This document shows positions 51,101-64,000 of a stretch of 64,000 bases of DNA, piece after piece. This DNA comes from Cladorhizidae sp. MBARI D1340-BT2 (lineage: Eukaryota > Porifera > Demospongiae > Poecilosclerida > Cladorhizidae), in contig JAQNBH010000011.1 of NCBI GenBank assembly GCA_028752905.1, positions 744,001 to 808,000 of the forward strand, read 5' to 3'. Under the pieces are notes generated by a model that was given only the letters and a program-made list of their open reading frames with translations, did not search any database and had not been told where the DNA came from. Each line of letters begins with the position of its first letter. Position 1 is the first letter of the stretch. The position numbers were made by a program, and so were the translations under genes.

Positions 51101-54100
51101 CAGGAATGGCTGACAATAGTGAGCAGCACAGAAGCTGTCAGAACTCAGGAATGGCTGACAATAGTGAGCAGCACAGAAGCTGTCAGAACTCAGGAATGGC
51201 TGACAATAGTGAGCAGCACAGAAGCTGTCAGAACTCAGGATTGGCTGACAATAATGAGCAGCATCACTGTCAGAACTCAGGAATGGCTGACAATAGTGAG
51301 CAGCACAGAAGCTGTTAGAACTCAGGAATGGCTGGCTGACAATAATGAGCAGCACAGAAGCTGTCAGAACTCAGGAATGGCTGACAATAGTGAGCAGCAC
51401 AGAAGCTGTCAGAACTCAGGAATGGCTGACAATAATGAGCAGCACAGAAGCTGTCAGAACTTAGTAAACTCTGTTCATATCATTACATATGCAGTGATCT
51501 GCAGTTATAAGAACCAGCTCCATTGCTTATCAACTGTTCAGAGTGGACATGCAGTGAGCTGCAGTTATAAGAACCAGCTCCATTGCTTATCAACTGTTCA
51601 GAGTGGACATGCAGTGAGCTGCAGTTATAAGAACCAGCTCCATTACTTATCAACTGTTCAGAGTGGACATGCAGTGAGCTGCAGTTATAAGAACCAGCTC
51701 CATTACTTATCAACTGTTCAGAGTGGACATGCAGTGAGCTGCAGTTATAAGAACCAGCTCCATTACTTATCAACTGTTCAGAGTGGACATGCAGTGAGCT
51801 GCAGTTATATGAACCAGCTCCATTACTTATCAACTGTTCAGAGTGGACATGCAGTGAGCTACAGTTATAAGAACCAGCTCCATTACTTATCAACTGTTCA
51901 GAGTGGACATGCAGTGAGCTGCAGTTATAAGAACCAGCTCCATTACTTATCAACTGTTCAGAGTGGACATGCAGTGAGCTACAGTTATAAGAACCAGCTC
52001 CATTACTTATCAACTGTTCAGAGTGGACATGCAGTGAGCTAGTTATAAGAACCAGCTCCATTACTTATCAACTGTTCAGAGTGGACATGCAGTGAGCTAC
52101 AGTTATAAGAACCAGCTCCATTACTTATCAACTGTTCAGAGTGGACATGCAGTGAGCTAGTTATAAGAACCAGCTCCATTACTTATCAACTGTTCAGAGT
52201 GGACATGCAGTGAGCTGCAGTTATAAGAACCAGCTCCATTACTTATCAACTGTTCAGAGTGGACATGCAGTGAGCTGCAGTTATAAGAATCAGCTCCATT
52301 ACTTATCAACTGTTCAGAGTGGACATGTAGTGAGCTGCAGTTATAAGAACCAGCTCCATTACTTATCAACTGTTCAGAGTGGACATGCAGTGAGCTGCAG
52401 TTATATGAACCAGCTCCATTACTTATCAACTGTTCAGAGTGGACATGCAGTGAGCTGCAGTTATAAGAACCAGCTCCATTACTTATCAACTGTTCAGAGT
52501 GGACATGCAGTGAGCTGCAGTTATAAGAACCACCTCCATTGCTTATCAACTGTTCAGAGTGGACATGCAGTGAGCTGCAGTTATAAGAACCACCTCCATT
52601 ACTTATCAACTGTTCAGAGTGGACATGCAGTGAGCTGCAGTTATAAGAACCAGCTCCATTACTTATCAACTGTTCAGAGTGGACATGCAGTGAGCTGCAG
52701 TTATAAGAACCAGCTCCATTGCTTATCAACTGTTCAGAGTGGACATGCAGTGAGCAGTTATAAGAACCAGCTCCATTACTTATCAACTGTTCAGAGTGGA
52801 CATGCAGTGAGCTGCAGTTATAAGAACCAGCTCCATTACTTATCAACTGTTCAGAGTGGACATGCAGTGAGCTGCAGTTATAAGAACCAGCTCCATTACT
52901 TATCAACTGTTCAGAGTGGACATGCAGTGAGCTGCAGTTATAAGAACCAGCTCCATTACTTATCAACTGTTCAGAGTGGACATGCAGTGAGCTGCAGTTA
53001 TAAGAACCTGCTCCATTACTTATCAACTGTTCAGAGTGGACATGCAGTGAGCTACAGTTATAAGAACCAGCTCCATTACTTATCAACTGTTCAGAGTGGA
53101 CATGCAGTGAGCTGCAGTTATATGAACCAGCTCCATTACTTATCAACTGTTCAGAGTGGACATGCAGTGAGCTGCAGTTATAAGAACCAGCTCCATTACT
53201 TATCAACTGTTCAGAGTGGACATGCAGTGAGCTGCAGTTATAAGAACCAGCTCCATTACTTATCAACTGTTCAGAGTGGACATACAGTGAGCTGCAGTTA
53301 TAAGAACCAGCTGCATTGAAGTGAGGAAACAAAAGCTATGCAGCTGCTACGTGGCTATATGTCTACAACAAAACACACAGCAAATAAATCCATCCAGGAG
53401 CACCTCCTTGCTCAAGAGTGAGGGGATTCAGAGTGACTCCAGGTAAGCATAGGTGCCTGTGCTGCTTTCCAGCGAAGAAGAACTTCTAGAAACAGTAGCA
53501 AAAGCCAGGAAGAGACCGTTCACGAAGGCAGTTGCAATCGTCAGCCATTATAAAAGTATTTTAATCTTACCTGCCCTCCCGTCCAACTGCAAGTAAGGTT
53601 TAGAAACTATTTAAAATCAACATGTGTCTATTGGGCATTGGGCGTGTGCATAAGGAAAATTGGTACGTAATACAAATCCTTCAATTTAATATAATTTTCC
53701 CCCTTCCCCTCGACAATGCCCAAGTTTGTGCCATGTGGTGCTTATGGCCTTTAATTGGTGTGCACATAGTGCAGTGCAATAACATGAACTTTGACCTCAC
53801 CTTGGCAGTGCCATGCCAAATACAAGACATAGCAAGCCTGGAACCATCTTTAGTGTGGAGGATGGCAGCAAGCTGACCACGGATGCTCTCAATTAGCTCC
53901 TATGACAGGGGGGGGGGGGGAACGAACGAACAACCAAATGAAAACCATCACAGTTAAGATGAAACGGTCAGGACAACTCACTGCTCGTGCCTCAGTGTTG
54001 CAATGTTGGAGGTAGTCCAGGAGAGCTTTGTGTACAAGGCTGTGCTTCACCACATCCCTAGCAACACACACACAGGGGCAGACCTGGTAAGGTGAGTACT

Positions 54101-56092
54101 ATCATGTGTACAAGGCTGTGCTTCACCACCTCCCTAGCAACACACACACACAGACAGACGTGGTAAGGTGAGTCCTATCATGTGTACAAGGCTGTGCTTC
54201 ACCACCTCCCTAGCAACACACACACACAGACAGACCTGGTAAGGTGAGTCCTATCATGTGTACAAGGCTGTGCTTCACCACCTCCCTAGCTGTGCTTCAC
54301 CACCTCCCTAGCAACACACACACAGGGGCAGACCTGGTAAGGTGAGTACTATCATGTGTACAAGGCTGTGCTTCACCACATCCCCAGCAACACAAGGCTG
54401 TCTCACCACCTCCCTAGCAATACACACAGAGGGGGCAGACCTGGTAAGGTGGTAACTATTATGTGTACAAGGCTATCTCACCATCTGCCTAGCACAGGGG
54501 CAGACCTGGTAAGGTGAGTACTATCTACTATCATGTGTACAAGGCTGTCTCACCACCTCCCTAGCAACACACACACAGGGGCAGACCTGGTAAGGTGGTA
54601 ACTATTATGGACAGCACTGCAAGTAGCCAGGAGGTTGTGCTCAGAGCATTCTCTCCCTCCCTCCCTCCCGCCCGCCTGACTGGGTGGAGCCACTAGGCAT
54701 TGAGTGGCAAGCAAAGAAAAATGCTAGAGCAATAGAGGGAGCAGTATTGGCCAGCATCCCTGCCTGGCAGGCATGCAGCCTTCGCTCACTTATTGGCCTG
54801 TGCAGCACATTTTAATTTGTGGTGGTTAGTATGGTGGTATGGTGGTTGGTATGGTAGTTGGTATGGTGGTTAGTATAGAGTCTATTGGAGAGTCTGTGGG
54901 ATGTTATTATGCACTTAGTACAATACTATAGAATACAATGCACTTAGTACAATACTATAGAATACAATGCACTTGCTGGTGAGTGTTGATCGCGAGTCAT
55001 CCCTTTACTTAGACACAGAGATAGGGGAGCAGGAGAGACTCACTTGTCGACCAGTGGTAGCAGGCAGTCTCGCATGTGTGCGAGTATACACTTGGCCTTG
55101 TCAGCGTGAGCTGCCAGCACCTCCCCCAGACCCTCCGCACGGCCAGTCTTGAAGACTGCATACTCAGAGCCATAGAACTCTTGGATAAAGGCAGTGCGCT
55201 GGGTGCTGTTGGCATAGTCATTGTAGGCCAACTCTACCACCTCACTGGCCTCCGCGTGGCGAATCAGCTTACGTATATGCCCGTACAGGGCGCTGATCAC
55301 ATGACCTCGCTCCTCTGAAGTACTACAATAATTAAAGGATAAATGAGATGGAAGGAAGGGACCAAGATAAAATCCTCACCAGTATTTGAGGAGAGACTTG
55401 ACCACGAATTTGGCATACCTCAGTTTACTAAGCTCCACAATGTGATCTGCACACCACGTGGACCAGTACCATAAATACATGTACCATAATACATGTACAT
55501 CATAATACACGACACATCATAATACATGACACCATAATACATGACACCATGATACATGTACATCATAATACATGACACCATGATACATGTACATCATAAT
55601 ACATGACACCATGATACATGTACATCATAATTCATGACACCATGATACATGTACCATAATACATGTACATCATAATACATGACACCATGATACATGCACA
55701 TCATAATACATGACACCATGATACATGTACATCATAATTCATGACACCATGATACATGTACATCAAATATGACATCATGATACGATTTAGGAAGGGGGGG
55801 GGCAGGGCGGCTTGATGTATGGATGCAGGAGGACTGGCTCAACCTGTTACTTGATGATCACGTAAGTGTAAAAATTGTGGCAGGTCAAAGTCTGGGAATA
55901 ACGGAACAAAATTGATTGCACTCAGACAAATGGTTGTACTTTACCACATGTGTACACGTGCCAAGTGAGAGAGAGATGAGGATGATGACCACACTTGCCT
56001 CTTAGCTCAGACACGATAACTGTTCTGTGTTCCTTTGTGCCAAACTTGAGACAACTCTGCACCACTCGTGCTGTATCATGCTTCAGTGCCAA
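48168..56092 (-). CDS. PUM3: Pumilio homolog 3 / Puf-A (nucleolar Puf protein), last eight exons, 5' partial
   Basis: Exons in transcript order: 56092-55999, 55446-55380, 55322-55044, 54057-53982, 53899-53801, 50400-50266, 49073-48662, 48415-48168 (TAG at 48168-48170). All join in phase to give 469 residues. Recognisable blocks: HDTARVVQSCLKFGTKEHR; HIVELSKLRYAKFVVKSLLK; HAEASEVVELAYNDYANSTQ; KHSLVHKALLDYL; IRGQLAAILHTKDGSRLAMS followed by CIWHGTAK; DRKVIIKSLKG; ENGHLVLMALFDCVDDT; RYGRRVLLYLLAPR; GDNNAHSKKPVEARKKELLE. These follow the order of PUM3 (yeast Puf6), whose 11 Puf repeats form an L-shaped nucleic-acid-binding fold. The family acts in nucleolar pre-rRNA processing and 60S assembly. 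The C-terminal SWVRGSYRAAYFL and VEALTPILEEL segment completes the match. The N-terminus is beyond 64000. All introns but one are GT-AG. Confidence 0.92.
49130..50221. repeat. Purine-rich minisatellite, ~20-25-bp unit (PUM3 intron)
   Basis: About 50 units of AGAGAGAATGAGATGAGG plus variable GGA, GAA or A inserts. On the PUM3 coding strand the array is a continuous pyrimidine-rich tract with CTCAT in each unit, running to within about 60 nt of the exon acceptor at 49073. The open minus frames of over 450 codons are repeats rather than gene sequence. Confidence 0.95.
50401..51039. other. PUM3 intron sequence without recognised element
   Basis: Short TGATGTT/TGATATT repeats occur near 50730-50800. 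No gene is seen. Confidence 0.5.
51040..51466. repeat. Minisatellite, 45-bp unit (PUM3 intron)
   Basis: About 10 units containing AGAACTCAGGAATGGCTGAC and AGTGAGCAGCACAGAAGCTG, with some short variants (near 51265 and 51335). Confidence 0.95.
51485..53315. repeat. Minisatellite, 60-bp unit (PUM3 intron)
   Basis: About 31 very uniform units containing CTGCAGTTATAAGAACCAGC and TCAACTGTTCAGAGTGGACA. Because 60 is divisible by three, both strands show open frames of 190-390 codons. A few units lack 2-4 bases (near 52040, 52160 and 52755). Confidence 0.97.
53316..53800. other. PUM3 intron sequence, nothing recognised
   Basis: Unique sequence between the 60-bp array and the exon at 53801-53899. 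No motif or element is identified. Confidence 0.5.
54066..54605 (-). repeat. Tandem repeat containing copies of a PUM3 exon start and its acceptor
   Basis: Units of about 80 bp (some truncated) contain, on the minus strand, TGTTGCTAG followed by GGAGGTGGTGAAGCACAGCC and TTGTACACA. This reproduces the 3' splice site and first ~28 nt of the real exon at 54057-53982, which has GGATGTGG instead of GGAGGTGG. At least five extra acceptor copies lie just upstream of the true one. Confidence 0.88.
54606..55043. other. PUM3 intron sequence with minor simple repeats
   Basis: A CTCC-rich run lies near 54647-54675 and GGTATGGTGGTT-type repeats near 54823-54880. A 32-bp piece (ATGCACTTAGTACAATACTA) is duplicated near 54908-54968. 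Confidence 0.6.
55478..55775. repeat. Minisatellite, ~31-bp unit (PUM3 intron)
   Basis: About 10 units containing ATGTACATCATAATACATGA and CACCATGATAC. Confidence 0.93.
55993..55999 (-). promoter_or_regulatory. GC-type 5' splice site of a PUM3 intron
   Basis: The coding strand reads AGAG/GCAAGT at the end of exon 56092-55999. Only this junction keeps the frame and gives SELRDHIVELSK across the splice to 55446. GC-AG introns are a known minority class, and AG/GCAAGT is their consensus. Confidence 0.82.
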
Positions 56093-56111
56093 CTAATGTG
56101 AGGAAAGCACA

Positions 56112-59100
56112 AGTGACACCACAGAGCTAGTAATATACACTACTATGAACACACAGAGCTAGTAATATACACTACTATGAACACACAGAGCTAGTAATAT
56201 ACACTACTATGAACACACAGTGCTAGTAATATACACTACTATGAACACACAGTGTTAGTAATATACACTACTATGAACACACAGTAGTAATATACACTAC
56301 TATGAACACACAGTGCTAGTAATATACACTACTATGAACACACAGTGCTAGTAATATACACTACTATGAACACACAGTGCTAGTAATATACACTACTATG
56401 AACACACAGTGCTAGTAATATACACTACTATGAACACACAGTGCTAGTAATATACACTACTATGAACACAGTGCTAGTAATATACACTACTATGAACACA
56501 CAGTGCTAGTAATATACACTACTATGAACACACAGTGCTAGTAATATACACTACTATGAACACACAGTGCTAGTAATATACACTACTATGAACACACAGT
56601 GCTAGTAATATACACTACTATGAACACACAGTGCTAGTAATATACACTACTATGAACACACAGTGCTAGTAATATACACTACTATGAACACACAGTACTA
56701 GTAATATACACTACTATGAACACACAGAGCTAGTAATATACACTACTATGAACACACAGAGCTAGTAATATACACTACTATGAACACACAGTGCTAGTAA
56801 TATACACTACTATAAACACACAGTGCTAGTAATATACACTACTATGAACACACAGTGCTAGTAATATACACTACTATGAACACAGTGCTAGTAATATACA
56901 CTACTATGAACACAGTGCTAGTAATATACACTACTATGAACACACAGAGCTAGTAATATACACTACTATGAACACACAGTGCTAGTAATATACACTACTA
57001 TGAACACACAGAGCTAGTAATATACACTACTATGAACACACAGTGCTAGTAATATACACTGCTATGAACACACAGAGCTAGTAATATACACTACTATGAA
57101 CACACAGTGCTAGTAATATACACTACTATGAACACACAGTGCTAGTAATATACACTACTATGAACACACAGTGCTAGTAATATACACTACTATGAACACA
57201 GTGCTAGTAATATACACTACTATGAACACACAGTGCTAGTAATATACACTACTATGAACACACAGTGCTAGTAATATACACTACTATGAACACAGTGCTA
57301 GTAATATACACTACTATGAACACACAGTGCTAGTAATATACACTACTATGAACACAGTGCTAGTAATATACACTACTATGAACACACAGTGCTAGTAATA
57401 TACACTACTATGAACACACAGTGCTAGTAATATACACTACTATGAACACAGTGCTAGTAATATACACTACTATGAACACACAGTGCTAGTAATATACACT
57501 ACTATGAACACACAGTGCTAGTAATATACACTACTATGAACACAGTGCTAGTAATATACACTACTATGAACACACAGTGCTAGTAATATACACTACTATG
57601 AACACACAGTGCTAGTAATATACACTACTATGAACACACAGAGCTAGTAATATACACTACTATGAACACACAGTGCTAGTAATATACACTACTATGAACA
57701 CACAGTGCTAGTAATATACACTACTATGAACACACAGAGCTAGTAATATACACTACTATGAACACACAGTGCTAGTAATATACACTACTATGAACACACA
57801 GTGCTAGTAATATACACTACTATGAACACAGTGCTAGTAATATACACTACTATGAACACACAGTGCTAGTAATATACACTAAGTACTATGAACATACAGT
57901 GCTAGTAATATACACTACTATGAACACAGTGCTAGTAATATACACTACTATGAACACACAGTGCTAGTAATATACACTACTATGAACACAGTGCTAGTAA
58001 TATACACTGCTATGAACACAGTGCTAGTAATATACACTACTATGAACACACAGTGCTAGTAATATACACTACTATGAACACACAGTGCTAGTAATATACA
58101 CTACTATGAACACACAGTGCTAGTAATATACACTACTATGAACACACAGTGCTAGTAATATACACTACTATGAACACACAGTGCTAGTAATATACACTAC
58201 TATGAACACACAGTGCTAGTAATATACACTACTATGAACACAGTGCTAGTAATATACACTACTATGAACACACAGTGCTAGTAATATACACTACTATGAA
58301 CACACAGTGCTAGTAATATACACTACTATGAACACAGTGCTAGTAATATACACTACTATGAACACACAGTGTTAGTAATATACACTACTATGAACACACA
58401 GTGCTAGTAATATACACTACTATGAACACACAGTGCTAGTAATATACACTACTATGAACACACAGTGCTAGTAATATACACTACTATGAACACACAGTGC
58501 TAGTAATATACACTACTATGAACACAGTGCTAGTAATATACACTACTATGAACACACAGTGCTAGTAATATACACTACTATGAACACACAGTGCTAGTAA
58601 TATACACTACTATGAACACAGTGCTAGTAATATACACTACTATGAACACACAGTGCTAGTAATATACACTACTATGAACACACAGTGCTAGTAATATACA
58701 CTACTATGAACACACAGTGCTAGTAATATACACTACTATGAACACAGTGCTAGTAATATACACTACTATGAACACACAGTGCTAGTAATATACACTACTA
58801 TGAACACACAGTGCTAGTAATATACACTACTATGAACACACAGTGCTAGTAATATACACTACTATGAACACACAGTGCTAGTAATATACACTACTATGAA
58901 CACACAGTGCTAGTAATATACACTACTATGAACACACAGTGCTAGTAATATACACTACTATGAACACACAGTGCTAGTAATATACACTACTATGAACACA
59001 CAGTGCTAGTAATATACACTACTATGAACACACAGTGCTAGTAATATACACTACTATGAACACACAGTGCTAGTAATATACACTACTATGAACACACAGT

Positions 59101-62100
59101 GCTAGTAATATACACTACTATGAACACACAGTGCTAGTAATATACACTACTATGAACACACAGTGCTAGTAATATACACTACTATGAACACACAGTGCTA
59201 GTAATATACACTACTATTAACACACAGTGCTAGTAATATACACTACTATGAACACAGTGCTAGTAATATACACTACTATGAACACAGTGCTAGTAATATA
59301 CACTACTATGAACACACAGTGCTAGTAATATACACTACTATTAACACACAGTGCTAGTAATATACACTACTATGAACACACAGTGCTAGTAATATACACT
59401 ACTATGAACACAGTGCTAGTAATATACACTACTATGAACACACAGTGCTAGTAATATACACTACTATGAACACACAGTGCTAGTAATATACACTACTATG
59501 AACACACAGTGCTAGTAATATACACTACTATGAACACACAGTGCTAGTAATATACACTACTATGAACACACAGTGCTAGTAATATACACTACTATGAACA
59601 CAGTGCTAGTAATATACACTACTATGAACACACAGTGCTAGTAATATACACTACTATGAACACACAGTGCTAGTAATATACACTACTATGAACACACAGT
59701 GCTAGTAATATACACTACTATGAACACACAGTGCTAGTAATATACACTACTATGAACACAGTGCTAGTAATATACACTACTATGAACACACAGTGCTAGT
59801 AATATACACTACTATGAACACAGTGCTAGTAATATACACTACTATGAACACACAGTGCTAGTAATATACACTACTATGAACACACAGTGCTAGTAATATA
59901 CACTACTATGAACACACAGTGCTAGTAATATACACTACTATGAACACACAGTGCTAGTAATATACACTACTATGAACACACAGTGCTAGTAATATACACT
60001 ACTATGAACACACAGTGCTAGTAATATACACTACTATGAACACACAGTGCTAGTAATATACACTACTATGAACACAGTGCTAGTAATATACACTACTATG
60101 AACACACAGTGCTAGTAATATACACTACTATGAACACAGTGCTAGTAATATACACTACTATGAACACACAGTGCTAGTAATATACACTACTATGAACACA
60201 GTGCTAGTAATATACACTACTATGAACACAGTGCTAGTAATATACACTTCTATGAACACACAGTGCTAGTAATATACACTACTATGAACACACAGTGTTA
60301 GTAATATACACTACTATGAACACACAGTGCTAGTAATATACACTACTATGAACACACAGTGCTAGTAATATACACTACTATGAACACACAGTGCTAGTAA
60401 TATACACTACTATGAACACACAGTGCTAGTAATATACACTACTATGAACACACAGTGCTAGTAATATACACTACTATGAACACACAGAGCTAGTAATATA
60501 CACTACTATGAACACACAGTGCTAGTAATATACACTACTATGAACACAGTGCTAGTAATATACACTACTATGAACACAGTGCTAGTAATATACACTACTA
60601 TGAACACACAGTGCTAGTAATATACACTACTATGAACACACAGTGCTAGTATTTATAATATACACTACTATGAACACACAGTGTTAGTAATATACACTAC
60701 TATGAACACACAGTGCTAGTAATATACACTACTATGAACACACAGTGCTAGTAATATACACTACTATGAACACACAGTGCTAGTAATATACACTACTATG
60801 ACACACAGTGCTAGTAATATACACTACTATGAACACAGTGCTAGTAATATACACTACTATGAACACAGTGCTAGTAATATACACTACTATGAACACACAG
60901 TGCTAGTAATATACACTACTATGAACACACAGAGCTAGTAATATACACTACTATGAACACACAGTGCTAGTAATATACACTACTATGAACACACAGAGCT
61001 AGTAATATACACTACTATGAACACACAGTGCTAGTAATATACACTACTATGAACACAGTGCTAGTAATATACACTACTATGAACACACAGTGCTAGTAAT
61101 ATACACTACTATGAACACAGTGCTAGTAATATACACTACTATGAACACACAGTACTAGTAATATACACTACTATGAACACACAGTGCTAGTAATATACAC
61201 TACTATGAACACAGTGCTAGTAATATACACTACTATGAACACACAGTGCTAGTAATATACACTACTATGAACACACAGTACTAGTAATATACACTACTAT
61301 GAACACACAGTGCTAGTAATATACACTACTATGAACACACAGTGCTAGTAATATACACTACTATGAACACACAGAGCTAGTAATATACACTACTATGAAC
61401 ACACAGTGCTAGTAATATACACTACTATGAACACACAGTACTAGTAATATACACTACTATGAACACACAGTGCTAGTAATATACACTACTATGAACACAC
61501 AGTGCTAGTAATATACACTACTATGAACACACAGTGCTAGTAATATACACTACTATGAACACACAGTACTAGTAATATACACTACTATGAACACAACAGT
61601 GCTAGTAATATACACTACTATGAACACACAGTGCTAGTAATATACACTACTATGAACACACAGTGCTAGTAATATACACTACTATGAACACAGTGCTAGT
61701 AATATACACTACTATGAACACACAGTGCTAGTAATATACACTACTATGAACACACAGTGTTAGTAATATACACTACTATGAACACACAGTGCTAGTAATA
61801 TACACTACTATGAACACAGTGCTAGTAATATACACTACTATGAACACACAGTGTTAGTAATATACACTACTATGAACACAGTGTTAGTAATATACACTAC
61901 TATGAACACACAGTGCTAGTAATATACACTACTATGAACACACAGTACTAGTAATATACACTACTATGAACACACAGTGCTAGTAATATACACTACTATG
62001 AACACACAGTGCTAGTAATATACACTACTATGAACACACAGTGCTAGTAATATACACTACTATGAACACACAGTGCTAGTAATATACACTACTATGAACA

Positions 62101-64000
62101 CACAGTGCTAGTAATATACACTGCTATGAACACAGTGTTAGTAATATACACTACTATGAACACACAGTGCTAGTAATATACACTACTATGAACACACAGA
62201 GCTAGTAATATACACTACTATGAACACACAGAGCTAGTAATATACACTACTATGAACACACAGTGCTAGTAATATACACTACTATGAACACACAGTGCTA
62301 GTAATATACACTACTATGAACACACAGTGTTAGTAATATACACTACTATGAACACACAGTGCTAGTAATATACACTACTATGAACACACAGTGCTAGTAA
62401 TATACACTACTATGAACACACAGAGCTAGTAATATACACTACTATGAACACACAGTGCTAGTAATATACACTACTATGAACACACAGTGCTAGTAATATA
62501 CACTACTATGAACACACAGTGCTAGTAATATACACTACTATGAACACAGTGCTAGTAATATACACTACTATGAACACACAGTGCTAGTAATATACACTAC
62601 TATGAACACACAGTGCTAGTAATATACACTACTATGAACACACAGTGCTAGTAATATACACTACTATGAACACACAGTGCTAGTAATATACACTACTATG
62701 AACACAGTGCTAGTAATATACACTACTATGAACACACAGTGCTAGTAATATACACTACTATGAACACACAGTGCTAGTAATATACACTACTATGAACACA
62801 CAGTGCTAGTAATATACACTACTATGAACACACAGTGCTAGTAATATACACTACTATGAACACACAGTGTTAGTAATATACACTACTATGAACACACAGT
62901 GCTAGTAATATACACTACTATGAACACACAGAGCTAGTAATATACACTACTATGAACACAGTGCTAGTAATATACACTACTATGAACACACAGTGCTAGT
63001 AATATACACTACTATGAACACAGTGCTAGTAATATACACTACTATGAACACACAGTGCTAGTAATATACACTACTATGAACACAGTGCTAGTAATATACA
63101 CCTACTATGAACACAGTGCTAGTAATATACACTACTATGAACACACAGTGCTAGTAATATACACTACTATTAACACACAGTGCTAGTAATATACACTACT
63201 ATGAACACACAGTGCTAGTAATATACACTACTATGAACACACAGTGCTAGTAATATACACTACTATGAACACACAGTGCTAGTAATATACACTACTATGA
63301 ACACACAGTGCTAGTAATATACACTACTATGAACACACAGTGCTAGTAATATACACTACTATGAACACAGTGCTAGTAATATACACTACTATGAACACAC
63401 AGTGCTAGTAATATACACTACTATGAACACACAGTGCTAGTAATATACACTACTATGAACACACAGTGCTAGTAATATACACTACTATGAACACACAGTG
63501 TTAGTAATATACACTACTATGAACACAGTGCTAGTAATATACACTACTATGAACACAGTGCTAGTAATATACACTACTATGAACACACAGAGCTAGTAAT
63601 ATACACTACTATGAACACACAGTGCTAGTAATATACACTACTATGAACACACAGTGCTAGTAATATACACTACTATGAACACACAGTGCTAGTAATATAC
63701 ACTACTATGAACACACAGTGCTAGTAATATACACTACTATGAACACACAGTGCTAGTAATATACACTACTATGAACACACAGTGCTAGTAATATACACTA
63801 CTATGAACACAGTGCTAGTAATATACACTACTATGAACACACAGTGCTAGTAATATACACTACTATGAACAGTGCTAGTAATATACACTACTATGAACAC
63901 ACAGTGCTAGTAATATACACTACTATGAACACACAGAGCTAGTAATATACACTACTATGAACACAGTGCTAGTAATATACACTACTATGAACACACAGAG
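56112..64000. repeat. Giant minisatellite, 32/30-bp unit, ~250 copies, runs off the window
   Basis: Units read CACACAGTGCTAGTAATATA followed by CACTACTATGAA. A common variant lacks one CA (30 bp), and GAGCTAG or GTACTAG replaces GTGCTAG in places. It lies in a PUM3 intron upstream of exon 56092-55999. The upstream PUM3 exons must lie beyond it. Confidence 0.98.

Overview
The window is animal nuclear DNA: spliced genes with GT-AG introns and conserved metazoan proteins. Very short introns (44-95 nt), a Vasa gene, and Penelope-like, Ty3/gypsy, hAT, pogo and TTAA-flanked elements fit an early-branching or other invertebrate metazoan. A sponge is my best guess, but the sequence does not prove it. 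About half of the 64 kb is minisatellite: over twenty separate tandem arrays with units of about 20 to 63 bp.

Layout. 1-349: end of a U2A' (SNRPA1) gene, + strand. 1085-3424: remnants of a Penelope-like element and of a second reverse transcriptase, plus small arrays. 3633-3995: Ulp1-like protease remnant, - strand. 4988-7496: three arrays. 7500-12330: an hAT transposase pseudogene (- strand) split by a complete-looking pogo element (8584-11713), whose two-exon transposase ends in a PHD-like finger. 12611-31739: a complete ten-exon vasa/DDX4 gene (+ strand, 774 aa predicted). Its introns hold many arrays, a gypsy remnant and several TTAA-flanked hairpin elements. 31740-36881: more TTAA elements and an hAT MITE inserted into a minisatellite with an 8-bp target duplication. 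36882-47930: an 11-kb array of a 38-bp unit containing two nearly identical 4,606-bp blocks in tandem. 48168-56092: the last eight exons of PUM3 (Puf-A, - strand), the 5' part lying beyond the window. 56112-64000: a 32/30-bp array in a PUM3 intron that runs off the window.

The host genes are housekeeping or germline RNA factors: U2 snRNP, a DEAD-box helicase and a ribosome-biogenesis Puf protein. I see no operon or shared pathway. The most notable theme is that several minisatellites carry copies of splice sites or exon edges (SNRPA1 last intron, vasa exons 2-4, a PUM3 exon start). Array growth therefore appears to touch the splicing signals of the genes.
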